A stretch of 64,000 nt of DNA from Anthopleura xanthogrammica. Taxonomy: Eukaryota; Cnidaria; Anthozoa; Actiniaria; Actiniidae. How positions within the stretch are numbered: the stretch's first letter is position 1; each line of letters starts with the position of its first letter. The DNA lies in assembly GCA_964019055.1 (NCBI GenBank), contig OZ025214.1, positions 12,285,163 to 12,349,162 on the forward strand. The letters run 5' to 3'. Both the position numbers and the translations under genes were made by a program. Below the pieces are notes generated by a model. The model made no database searches. It saw only the letters and a program-made list of their open reading frames with translations, and was not told the DNA's origin. Shown piece by piece: positions 43,496 through 53,675 of the stretch.

Positions 43496-44679
43496 GAAGT
43501 AATCTCTATATATATATAATAATAATAATTTTATTAATTTATATTGCGCAAATCTCAATTCTTGGCAAATTTTCATTTGCGCATTACAATATTTACAATA
43601 TAAAATCAGTATATAAGATATAATACAATATAAATGTAAAAGATGATTATCTATGAAATTTATTATACTACCACCATGCTCACGACCACGCGCCGGCACC
43701 ATCCCAAATCGCACCGCAGACCCGGCGATTCTCCAAGTCTGCAATGCGACCCGAAGCGGCGACAGTGCGCGCAGTCATGAACATAGCGGCAGTATACACA
43801 AAATAAATATATTGTCTAAAAATGTTAAAATGAAAACAAAAATAAATAAGTAAATAAAAATAAATAAATAAAATAAAATAAAAATAAAAATACACAAATA
43901 TTTCAAAAATAAATAAATAAATAAAATAAAATAAAAATAAATCACCCTTACAAAAAGGCTTTATGAAATAAAAATGTCTTGAGAGACCTCTTAAAAATAT
44001 CGGTGGAAGCGCTGTAACGTATTGATTTTGGTAAAGTGTTCCATAGCATAGGGGCAGCACATGTAAATGATCTATCACCTAATGTTGAATATGATCTAAA
44101 TTTAGGTGTACTAAGTAACATATTGTCGTTAGATCTTAAACTATAACTGGAACAATGTTTAATTGAAAGCATGTTCTGAATGTAAATTGGCGCCTGGCCA
44201 TGAATAGCTTTATATGTAATTAAAAGAATCTTAAATTGAATGCGAAACTTTATGGGAAGCCAATGTAATGTACACAATAATGGAGTAATATGGCAAAACT
44301 TAGATTCGTTAAAAACTAAACGTGCCGCGGCATTCTGAACTCTTTGCAGCTTAGCCAATTGACAAGCAGGCAGTCCATATAAGAGACTGTTGCAATAATC
44401 TAAGCGGCAGGAAACAAATGCATGAATGAGAGTCTCAGTATTTTTCCTTGAAAGATATTTCCTAATGCGTTTTATATTGTATAAAAAGTAAAAAGCTGCA
44501 GAACTAGTTTTAGTAATATGAGTATTCATAGATAATGTGCTGTCAAACCACACCCCTAGATTTTTTACAGGCGATTCAGGATGAATGTCTCTATCGCCGA
44601 TTCTTATATTATTAATGTTAATCTTAGAAAGCTGTTGCTTTGTCCCAATAAGAAGAAATTCAGTTTTTTCATCATTCAT

Positions 44680-45642
44680 GAAATAGAGGATATTACATGG
44701 GCGCGCGGAGATACGGATTTTATCTTTTCAATACGAGAAGATAAAATTCGTATCTCCAAACGACCATGTAATATTCTGTTTATCATATAATTATCCATGA
44801 AAGCAAATTTATCTTTTATACTTTTATTTACCTGCCATAAAAAGAGGTACAAGTAAACAAAATACTCAATGTTTGTAGACTCAGTTTCTATTCAAGGTTG
44901 CATCGGAAAAACTGATAAAAAATAGAGTTTTTAATTGTGAAATATTCCTCAACTTGAGTACAAAATTCATGTAAAACTATAAAATGAACTTAAAATAGTC
45001 TGTAAAAGAGTAAACTGCTCTGAAGCTTAATGCTTACTCAGTCTCTTGACTGCTATCCGATGAATCGATGATTCGTCGATATTTCTTGACGGACTTGACG
45101 CTGCTGCTTGAACTTTGTGTTGAAGCCGCTGATGGTGAGGATGCCAGGTTGATGTTAAAAGTGGCTCCAGTGATGGTGTTGGCGTAGAACATAGTTTGAA
45201 GCTGGTTTTCATTCAATTCATCTGGCGGTATAATCTCCAAATCTCTGCCTTCATTGTGTTCTTCGAGTAAATACGCTCTCACTGTCTTCAAGTCATAGAG
45301 TGTCTTCTTTTTCGTGTTCTCATTTTCTTGATTTGAAATTAGATTATCTACATCCATCTCTGTAATGCTAGCAAATCGTCTTTGCTGTGGTTCAGGGACT
45401 TCGATTTCCCATGAAGGAAGTTTTCTATCCGACAAATTCACGCTACTAGAAGCCATAATGAATGAAGTAAAACCTGAAAATCTGATGAATGAAAATCGCA
45501 AAGCTGCCCTGAAGGGCACTCAAGGTGTAACCATGGTAACGATCTTTTCACTAGTGAAAATAACATGTTATTTTCACTAGTGAAAATAACAAGTTTACGA
45601 AAGTGAGAAATATAGGTATTTCATGGATAATTATATGATAAA
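44680..45642. mobile_element. ~0.96-kb inverted-repeat insertion inside the LINE
   Basis: It interrupts the RT reading frame between KLL and MNDEKTE. It has a perfect 24-bp inverted repeat (TTTATCATATAATTATCCAT at 44779; complement at 45619-45642). The right repeat abuts the LINE junction; the left one lies about 100 bp inside. Both flanks carry hairpins: GGAGATACG.ATTTTATCTT at 44705-44765 and TTTTCACTAGTGAAAATAAC at 45546-45595. It carries one reading frame (45034-45456). Confidence 0.75.
45034..45456 (-). CDS. Recombinase-like (Crypton/KCTD1-type) N-terminal fragment
   Basis: A 140-codon frame starts MASSSVNLSDRKLPSWE; 21 more codons are open upstream. RRFASITEMDVDNLI, ENTKKKTLYDLKTVRAYL, EEHNEGRDLEIIPPDELNEN and LQTMFYA resemble the N-terminal part of the tyrosine-recombinase-like proteins (Crypton-derived, DUF3504/KCTD1-like) abundant in cnidarians. 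After FYA the family sequence is lost and a serine-rich tail ends ESQ/TE-like at 45034. The catalytic domain is absent, so it cannot recombine DNA. Possibly a captured or internally deleted gene in a non-autonomous element. Confidence 0.5.
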   Translation of the reverse strand: MASSSVNLSDRKLPSWEIEVPEPQQRRFASITEMDVDNLISNQENENTKKKTLYDLKTVRAYLLEEHNEGRDLEIIPPDELNENQLQTMFYANTITGATFNINLASSPSAASTQSSSSSVKSVKKYRRIIDSSDSSQETE

Positions 45643-47387
45643 AGTTTATCTTCTGATATCCATTTCCTTATGTCCGCGACACAACGTTCCATGGCGTTAA
45701 CAGCATCAGATTGCCCATCCTCTTCTCTTGGACTGAATGACACATACAGCTGTGTGTCATCTGCATAACAATGAACGTTTGGTAAATGCCCTTCTATGAT
45801 GTCAAATAGTTTGCCAGCGTATATTGTGAACAATAGTGGGCCTAAGCAAGAACTCTGGGGAACTCCACAGTCAAGGTCGGACCTATCTGAAAGAGAACCA
45901 TTGACGGAGACGCGCTGAGACCTTCCGGATAAGTAAGAATGGAACCATCTGAGCGCAGTACTACACATCCCAAGTTTTGATGACAGTCTCTGAAACATGA
46001 TAGCGTGGTCCACAGTATCAAATGCTGCACTTAGATCTAAAAGGACTAGTAATGACACATACTGTTTATTCATGTTCAGTAGCAGATCATTCTTTATTTT
46101 AAGCAGCGCTGTTTCTGTACTGTGATGCTTCCTGTAAGAAGACTGGGTGTTGGGACAAAGGTAATTGGCAGTCATGTGAGCATGTGTCTGATCAAAAACA
46201 GCCCTCTCAATTAGTTTGGAAACAAACGACAGATTGCTCACCGGCCTAAAGTTCTTGAAAAGAAAGTCCATTCCAGGTTTCTTCAACAAAGGGAAAACCA
46301 ATGCTTCTTTCCAGGCATCTGGAAAACAGCCCGACTGCAGCGAGGAGTTGATTATTTTCGTAATGACCGGCAGGAGGACATCACACTGACTCACTAGTAA
46401 GGAAGGCATCGGGTCTAGGGGGCACGTCTTTATAGATGAACTCCTAATCAGAGACTCAACATCAGAGTTAGATAGTTCAACAAATCTTGAGAACGATGGA
46501 CAACGCTCTGTAAGGTCCCTAGAGGAAACATCACATTGACTAGAAGATATTTCATCACCCTGACCACCATCCAACCGCCTCCTGATATTTACTATTTTTT
46601 GCGCAAAAAAGCTTCCAATACCATTAGCAAACACGGCGCTGTCAATATTGGATGGAATACCCGAATCACTGGAACGATTAAATAATCGCTTACTCGCTTT
46701 GAATAACTTTCCCTGATTCCCACTGTTCTCATTTATAAACTTGGTGTAAAACTCCTGACGAGCTCGATTCATAAGCTTAGTAGCTGCATTTCTTTTCCTT
46801 TTGAATACAACCAGATACAATATAGAAGATCACTAGCTTCCCCTCCATTTTCAATTTCCACTATTTTAAATAACTTTTTTGTAAGACTACGCTCGATTCT
46901 ACTAGGAAAAACCCTTGAACTCTTGATCAGCAAGTCCCGTAAATGACGTCACACGAGCTAGTACCATTCTCCTCTAACTGCTTCGAAATGTTTCTAAAGG
47001 TTGACCAAAACACGCATTTTTACCAACTTTGACCGTCTAAAAAAATGTAAAACTCCTAACAGAATCAAAAAAAAAATTATTGATTATGTGATTTTTAGGG
47101 TCAGAACTTTCATATTAATTACAAACTGGCGAACCCTTATATGCACTTTAATGTTAACCACTTTTGACGGCTATGTAATGTACACAAATTACATAGAATA
47201 TTTTTGGGATATAACTGACCGAGTTGCTATGAAAGGACAGAGACACTCTATCAAGAACTTGTCAAAACAAACCATTATAAAAGGAATGTATGCTAAAAAC
47301 GACCCGTTGTCTCTGTACTGTAATATAAACAATCTGGAAGCTAGCTGTTGAGCATTCGAAAAGTAAGAATCATAACACTCGAAATAC

Positions 47388-48852
47388 TTAAGGTTACTGG
47401 AGACCCCGGGGGGGTTGAAATCGAGGTTTCGGTCCCGCTTAGGGTGTTATGAACGAGAATGCCCACCAGCTGAGTTTTGTGGTCCCTTTTAGGGGTTTCT
47501 ATTTTATCTATTTTATACATTTTATTCAAAATCTATTATAAAAGGGTTCAGTTAACGATTTGTATATGACGACGTCGTCATAAACTCATACGAGCAGAAG
47601 GCGTTTGATGTTAATAAATTAAATCGAGAAACCTAGCCTTGGATACGTTTTTGCTTGGTCCCTCTTAGGGGTAGAATTTTATCCCTGCCACGCCCATAAA
47701 CTGACAACACAGGTCCCTTTTAGGGTCCATTTTTAGTATTTTCGGCGAGCATCCCCACCCTCTTTCAATAGGGAGTCCCCCCCCCCGGGCTGGAGACCTT
47801 CGCGGGTAAAATGTTTCTAAAAAAAATTTATTTCACTAATTAAAAATTGTTATATTAATCTTTCTTTTTGAACAAAAATTGTTTCGAAATTTTTGAAAGT
47901 TTGTTAGTTATTTAAAAAAACATGATTTGAAGGGAAAATAAATTAAAACCGAAGGCGTCGTGATCCTTGTTATCCTATTGTACTTGAGTCGGTTAGTCTT
48001 TCGATTTTCCCGCGTGATGAAATTCGAGTCCTACCACGCTTCGAAACTCTGGCGCTTTCTGATTTCTTTTTCGTTTTGAATACGCTATACTTTCGATATC
48101 TTTGGGGATTCTACATTCGTTTTGTGTCCTTATTAAAAGTTTACCAGAGAAACGAAGTGTTCGATTTTTAGATGATTTCCCGCGTAGTTCAAAGTGTTTG
48201 TCAACACTCCATTGGTCCCGTACGTTGTTCCTTGTTTTTGGTTGGCTGGTGGTATCTCTCTGTTGACAGATGTCTTAACGAGGTGTGAAACTTGCCCAAA
48301 TCTTTAGAGCTTAAAATCTCCATGATCAATTTTACAACATTTCCCTATTTTTAAATGAATTAATAGGGTATATAGTTTTGTTCAACTTCAATAAAATTTG
48401 ACAAAAAGTATGAATAAGTATGGATAAACAAAAGAGTGTGAGCGATTTTTGATATTTTGATTATTTCGTCTTTTATGCGGTAAAATGTCAGCCGACATGG
48501 AAATATTTCGACACTCCAACTTAAATATTTAATATCTTTTTAACAAATCAAAAAATTAAAAAACGCTCACACCATTTTGTAGTTTATCTTTCGCTAATTC
48601 ACCTAGTGAAGTTCTTTTGGATATACTCGCTAACGCCATGTCCATTAATTCACATCTACGGAACATACCCGTTTTGTGTTTAAGGCCCCGGCATCGTTTC
48701 AAATTAATAAATTGCTTTCAAAAAATATTTTTTTCGTAATCTTTATCATATGAGCTTTAAAACGATATATAGTTTTATAGGATTTTGTTGAAAGTGTTGC
48801 GTAGAGAGAGTTTTAAACGAAAGATACCCCTGAAGGTCTCCAGTAACCTTAA
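47388..48852. mobile_element. 1.46-kb element with TTAA target duplication
   Basis: Left GGTTACTGGAGACC (47392) and right GGTCTCCAGTAACC (ending 48848) are inverted, bordered by TTAA (47388-47391, 48849-48852). Two sister flanks show the empty site in the same context (ATACTTAAATATTACGACTA): TTAA at 32891-32894 and at 52014-52017. Its ends differ from the 42269 element, so a second TTAA family is present. It contains a nested poly-G-tipped element (47405-47789). No transposase gene. Inner sequence 47820-48830 is AT-rich without a gene. Confidence 0.85.
47397..47797. mobile_element. Poly-G-tipped element nested in the TTAA element, 8-bp duplication
   Basis: It runs from CCCGGGGGGG (47405) to CCCCCCCGGG (47789) and is bordered by direct repeats CTGGAGAC (47397-47404, 47790-47797), extendable to 9 bp. 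The interior has GGTCCCTTTTAGGG modules. It has the same end type and duplication length as 4341-4641. Confidence 0.7.
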
Positions 48853-48960
48853 GTATTACGATTAACTCTTCTTGTAGAAGTAAACATCAAATAAAAAACC
48901 TGAATTTCTTGGCCAATTCGTACATTTTTGGTGTCATTTCGAAAGTGCAAACAAAATTCT

Positions 48961-50508
48961 TCACAGAAAACGTGGCAATGTACAGTTCCATGCATACCTT
49001 ACCATAGGATGTTCGGAATAGTCGTATTTACTGCTCACTATCTCGAATAAATGTCCGCTAAAATATAGAATAGACACACAAATAAGAAGGGTGTTGACGA
49101 GCAAGTGGTAACGCCATTTCTTCTTCCAAACTCTGTTGACTGCTATATTCATGACACGAGTTTGGATCAACAGAGAAATCACATTGAAGACCAAGTCAAT
49201 GAATAAGCCAATACTTGCTCGAAGTAAAAAACCAAATATTATGTGGTAGTTAGAGAATGGAATATCGTCATACATAAAACGATACACGCTAACGAATCCC
49301 AGAGCAGTGATCAGAGCAGTTGATTCTTGCATCATGATCTGAATGGTGGCATCGGCAATGAATCTTCTGCTTCTTGGGCTGCGGTACTTTGGTTGTCTAC
49401 TTCTCTGTCGTCGCACCAGTCGATACAAATACTCCCAGATATGATCTCTCATTGTAATAGTAATCCTCTCCAGTAGATCTATGACAGCATGGGCGATACC
49501 AAGAGCTGTGAAGAGAGCGAGGCTTGTCAGTTCTGCTTGCAACACGCGAAATACAACTGCAGAAGAACCGTAAATGATGGTGACAAGAACAAAAGCTTTT
49601 CCAGGGTGAATGACGTTCTTCAGTGTCTGTGCTCCAAGACGAGAAACAACTTTAGGAATGGCTGAAAACACGGGACTCAAGGCTGCAATCACTAGTTTTA
49701 TACCTTCGCTCTGTGCAACGTAGATGGGAAATATTTTGTAGACTAAAAAGAACGCCACAGGGATTCCTAGGATGAACTGTGCGGACAAGATAAAGTCTAT
49801 TTTCAATGTCTTCTTCAAAGAATTTGGACAAAAATGTCGCGCCAAAACATAATTATTTATAATTATTACTAGACAAAACAACACGTTGAGAGGGAATGAC
49901 ATCCAAGAGATCCTGTAGACACCATACATTTGAAAGTAAAGTCTGTATGTTACGTCAATGAAGGACGCCAATAAGTTGAATGTCATCAGGTGAAGCTCTT
50001 TGATCAAGGAGAGTGGGAAGACTGTGATTATGCAAAAAAAATCCCACATTTCGATGAAAAAACCTTCGATGGTTTGTGCAGTTACTCGTAGTCGTTGGAC
50101 GTCAATGGGAATATCGTTAAAGTGTGAATTTTTATCGTAGCACCATTCTACGGTACTGAAGTCGAGAAAAACAATTATGATGGCTACAAAACCAATGAGG
50201 GTTCCTCCTACAGTTTGGATGAGGAGGACACTTTTGAGACACTCCCATAAAGACTTCTTGAATGTTGGCAAGCTTTGCTTCCATGCTTGAGCATCGTTCT
50301 CGAGATTTTCTGGTGGGTCAAATTCTTGGAATATGGCGTCGTTTTCGTCGAATTTTGTGAAGTCCTCGAGGAGATTTTGAGGTTGTTCGCCCGGTTCTTG
50401 AATCAAAGACTCTTGTAATTCTGTTCGTGAGTGGCTTTCAATGATGATAACTCCTGTGCAGTTCTCCACAAGGAACGCAGAAAAAGTTGCAAGGATTTCA
50501 GCAATCAT
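48961..50508 (-). CDS. Array gene P10: multipass membrane protein, unknown family, 515 aa
   Basis: Single-exon array member starting MIAEILATFSAFLVENCTG, with MYTVS open just upstream (50523). Almost the same as P11 and close to P8. Distinguishing changes are HPGKAFVLV (others HPGTA), SLWECLK in the linker end, and WCYDKNSHF in the outside loop. The arginine loop is standard, followed by FIADATIQIMMQ. It ends NCTLPRFL after SEHPMVRYAW. Two TTAA elements lie in its 3' flank and do not touch the frame. Function unknown. Confidence 0.85.
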   Translation of the reverse strand: MIAEILATFSAFLVENCTGVIIIESHSRTELQESLIQEPGEQPQNLLEDFTKFDENDAIFQEFDPPENLENDAQAWKQSLPTFKKSLWECLKSVLLIQTVGGTLIGFVAIIIVFLDFSTVEWCYDKNSHFNDIPIDVQRLRVTAQTIEGFFIEMWDFFCIITVFPLSLIKELHLMTFNLLASFIDVTYRLYFQMYGVYRISWMSFPLNVLFCLVIIINNYVLARHFCPNSLKKTLKIDFILSAQFILGIPVAFFLVYKIFPIYVAQSEGIKLVIAALSPVFSAIPKVVSRLGAQTLKNVIHPGKAFVLVTIIYGSSAVVFRVLQAELTSLALFTALGIAHAVIDLLERITITMRDHIWEYLYRLVRRQRSRQPKYRSPRSRRFIADATIQIMMQESTALITALGFVSVYRFMYDDIPFSNYHIIFGFLLRASIGLFIDLVFNVISLLIQTRVMNIAVNRVWKKKWRYHLLVNTLLICVSILYFSGHLFEIVSSKYDYSEHPMVRYAWNCTLPRFL

Positions 50509-52124
50509 GCTCACCGTATACAATGTATCCTATCAATGAATATGACAGTATGAAGAGTGAATCTGACTGAGAGGTGTTTTCAAGAAACACAAGCCAAAAT
50601 CAGTCAGTCGCTACATCATGACCTTTTATGGAAACAATAGGCTTCAAAACAATAGTTTGAAACCCAATCAGACAAAACATTGAAAAGCTTTATATTCCTT
50701 AAAGTGCACATAACCTTTTTTCTAATGCCTTATAGACCAAAGCTAAAAAGAACTAAAATATTCATAATTTCTTGGATAATAGTTGAGAACTATAATAGGC
50801 AATTCCTGAGATTCCGACTGACAGGACATTCTGGCACTTTGAGTCGAACGCTAACCACACACAACTAAACTTAAAGTAATTTGTATTTAATTTCGATGAT
50901 GACTTCCCTCTGCTAATTAAGGAAATATTTTTCCTCGTTTTTCTTTCTCTCAGCTGATTTTATTTTTGTTTCCTTCTTTCATCCTTTTGTTTAGTTAAGG
51001 TAAGCCTCGATATATAAACAAATAATATTAAATTAATAAATGATAAAAGAATTCAAAAAGAATTAATGTATCATTAAACTATCCATTGTTCTGTCAAAAG
51101 AGATGTACGGTAAAATTCTATAGACCATAGGACGTTAAAGACGTTAAACTATAGTCGTTTATGACATAAGTAATAACCAAATTGACCTTCAGCAAGTTTC
51201 ATTTCCTATGTGTCACGCCAGTGGCCCAGTAGTCACGCCAATATCAACATTTTTTCGTAGACGCCAAACGTATAATAAAGGTATCTGTCTTTCTACTCTG
51301 TCTACGATTGAGTGATGCCATTAGATATGTGATCATGAAAATCAGTCCCTCATATGAGGATCGGGGCAGGATGAAATAGCAAAGACCACTATACTGATCT
51401 CAGCCATGAGAAAATTCAACAAAAAAGTCACAGTGGCTCGCATGACCACGTGTCACCCTCTCTAAATAAAGATGATACGATTTACATTTTTCTATTTTCA
51501 GTTTTCCTTGATGGAGCCGTTTCTACAATTTCTTTCATTGTATGTTCCTGTTTACCTCACAACCAAGATGGCAATTATTCTACACTCGTTTTCGGTAACA
51601 TATGTGCAACTACAAAAAAAAGCATGAAACTGTTTTCTCCATAAATGTTTTTATTTACCTTTTTACTTTCACTTTACTTCCCAAACGTATTTTTATAAAT
51701 ACACGACTTAGGAAAAAATACAAAAACAAATTTCAAACTACTCGACAGACGAAAGTATTTTGCGTGGCTGTCTCTCATTAATGTTAACCACTTTTAACGG
51801 CTTACTTATGTACACAAATTACATATAATATTTTTGGGATATAACCGACCGAGTTGCTATGAAAGGACAGACACATGCTATCATGAACTTGTCAAAACAA
51901 ACCATTATAAAAGGAATATATGCTAAAAACGACCCATTGCCTCTGTACTGTAATATAAACAATCTGGAAGCTGTCGAGCATTCGAAAAGTAAGAATGATA
52001 ACACTAGAAATACTTAAATATTACGACTAACTCTTCTTGTAGAAGTAAACATCAAATAAAAACCTGAATTTCTTGGCCAATTCGTACATTTTTGGTGTCA
52101 TTTCGAAAGTGCAAACAAAATTCT
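50509..52124. repeat. Spacer between P10 and P11; intact duplicate flank
   Basis: 50509-50700 is the 5' flank shared with P8. 50699-50720 (TTAAAGTGCACATAACC) resembles one isolated end of the AGTGCA/TTAA element type. 50734-52120 is the 3' flank of P11, duplicate of 41217-42268 plus 47152-47391 plus 48853-48960. It keeps both empty TTAA sites (51778 and 52014). No gene. Confidence 0.8.
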
Positions 52125-53675
52125 TCACAGAAAACGTGGCAATGTACAGTTCCATGCATACCTTACCATAGGATGTTCGGAATAGTCGTACTTACTGCTC
52201 ACTATCTCGAATAAATGTCCGCTAAAATATAGAATAGACACACAAATAAGAAGGGTGTTGACGAGCAAGTGGTAACGCCATTTCTTCTTCCAAACTCTGT
52301 TGACTGCTATATTCATGACACGAGTTTGGATCAACAGAGAAATCACATTGAAGACCAAGTCAATGAGTAAGCCAATACTTGCTCGAAGTAAAAAACCAAA
52401 TATTATGTGGTAGTTGGCGAATGGAATATCGTCATACATAAAACGATACACGCTAACGAATCCCAGAGCAGTGATCAGAGCAGTTGATTCTTGCATCATG
52501 ATCTGAATGGTGGCATCGGCAATGAATCTTCTGCTTCTTGGGCTGCGGTACTTTGGTTGTCTACTTCTCTGTCGTCGCACCAGTCGATACAAATACTCCC
52601 AGATATGATCTCTCATTGTAATAGTAATCCTCTCCAGTAGATCTATCACAGCATGGGCGATACCAAGAGCTGTGAAGAGAGCGAGGCTTGTCAGTTCTGC
52701 TTGCAACACGCGAAATACAACTGCAGAAGAACCGTAAATGATGGTGACAAGAACAAAAGCTGTTCCAGGGTGAATGACATTCTTCAGTGTCTGTGCTCCA
52801 AGACGAGAAACGACTTTAGGAATAGCTGAAAACACGGGACTCACAGCTGCAATCACTAGTTTTATACCTTCGCTCTGTGCAACGTAGATGGGAAATATTT
52901 TGTAGACTAAAAAGAACGCCACAGGGATTCCTAGGATGAACTGTGCCGACAAGATAAAGTCCATTTTCAATGTCTTCTTCAAAGAATTTGGACAAAAATG
53001 TCGCGCCAAAACATAATTATTTATGATTATTACTAGACAAAACAACACGTTGAGAGGGAATGACATCCAAGAGATCCTGTAGACACCATACATTTGAAAG
53101 TAAAGTCTGTATGTTACGTCAATGAAGGACACCAATAAGTTGAATGTCATCAGGTGAAGCTCTTTGATCAAGGAGAGTGGGAAGACTGTGATTATACAAA
53201 AAAAATCCCACATTTCAATGAAAAAACCTTCGATGGTTTGTGCAGTTACTCGTAGACGTTGGACGTCAATGGGAATATCGTTAAAGTGTGAATTTTCATC
53301 GTAGCACCATTCTACGGTACTGAAGTCGAGAAAAACAATTGTGACGGCTACAAAACCAATGAGGGTTCCTCCTACAGTTTGGATGAGGAGGACACTTTTG
53401 AGACAATCCCAGAAAGACTTCTTGAATGTTGGCAAGCTTTGCTTCCATGCTTGAGGATCGTTTTCGAGGTTTTCAGGTGGGTCAAATTCTCGGAAAATGT
53501 CGTCGTTTTGATCGAATTTCGTGAAGTCCTCGAGGAGATTTTGAGGTTGTTCGCCCGCTTGATCTTCAATCAAAGACTCTTGTAATTCTGTTCGTGAGTG
53601 GCTTTGAATGATGACGATTCCTGTGCAGTTCTCCACAAGGAACGCAAACAAAGTGGCAATGATTTCAGCAATCAT
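52125..53675 (-). CDS. Array gene P11: multipass membrane protein, unknown family, 516 aa
   Basis: Single-exon array member, the first of the array in the direction of transcription. It starts MIAEIIATLFAFLVENCTG (MS open just before). Linker motifs are IFREFDPPENL and AWKQSLP; the outside loop is WCYDENSHF. The hydrophobic plan is clear here: TM1 near 94-117, then ten more segments to about 470. Basic loops ARHFCPNSLKKTLK, PKVVSRLGAQTLK, RRQRSRQPKYRSPRSRR and NRVWKKKWRYH all fall on one side. It ends NCTLPRFL. It differs from P10 at only a few positions, and their 3' ends and flanks are nearly the same, which shows a recent duplication. Function unknown. Confidence 0.86.
   Translation of the reverse strand: MIAEIIATLFAFLVENCTGIVIIQSHSRTELQESLIEDQAGEQPQNLLEDFTKFDQNDDIFREFDPPENLENDPQAWKQSLPTFKKSFWDCLKSVLLIQTVGGTLIGFVAVTIVFLDFSTVEWCYDENSHFNDIPIDVQRLRVTAQTIEGFFIEMWDFFCIITVFPLSLIKELHLMTFNLLVSFIDVTYRLYFQMYGVYRISWMSFPLNVLFCLVIIINNYVLARHFCPNSLKKTLKMDFILSAQFILGIPVAFFLVYKIFPIYVAQSEGIKLVIAAVSPVFSAIPKVVSRLGAQTLKNVIHPGTAFVLVTIIYGSSAVVFRVLQAELTSLALFTALGIAHAVIDLLERITITMRDHIWEYLYRLVRRQRSRQPKYRSPRSRRFIADATIQIMMQESTALITALGFVSVYRFMYDDIPFANYHIIFGFLLRASIGLLIDLVFNVISLLIQTRVMNIAVNRVWKKKWRYHLLVNTLLICVSILYFSGHLFEIVSSKYDYSEHPMVRYAWNCTLPRFL

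Larger units (their letters stand above)
43516..46850 (-). mobile_element. 5'-truncated CR1/L2-like LINE, split by an insertion
   Basis: The RT frame (46820 to 45640) holds LLDLSAAFDTVDH, GVPQSSCLGPLLFTIY and the catalytic CYADDTQLYVSF. It runs to WISEDKLL, where foreign DNA brings in a stop. The frame resumes at 44679 with MNDEKTEFLLIG and goes to the typical LINE end (LHWLPIKFRI.FK, LWNTLPKSIR, LKTFLF) at 43948. Joined across the insertion, it would be a continuous RT C-terminal two-thirds. The endonuclease domain is missing (5' truncation). A 3'UTR with TTTA-rich tracts and a TATAAATTAATAAAATTATT tail suggests the 3' end near 43516. Not active. Confidence 0.85.
42265..47151. mobile_element. 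4.88-kb element with terminal inverted repeats and TTAA target duplication
   Basis: The left end AGTGTATATAAGGGTTCGCC (42269) and right end GGCGAACCCTTATATGCACT (ending 47147) are inverted. Homology continues for about 75-130 bp (AAAAATCACATAAT, GACGGTCAAAGTT). TTAA borders both ends (42265-42268, 47148-47151). The parallel flank has the empty site, CTCATTAATGTTAACC, with its TTAA at 51778-51781. TTAA points to a piggyBac-type mechanism. No matching transposase is present; most of the length is later insertions, including a LINE at 43516-46850. Confidence 0.85.

Noticed and set aside
9569..53675. Array as a GPCR or gustatory-receptor-like chemoreceptor cluster
   Set aside because: Gene layout fits, but there are about eleven hydrophobic segments rather than seven, and none of the DRY, NPxxY or TYhhhhhQF-type motifs are seen.
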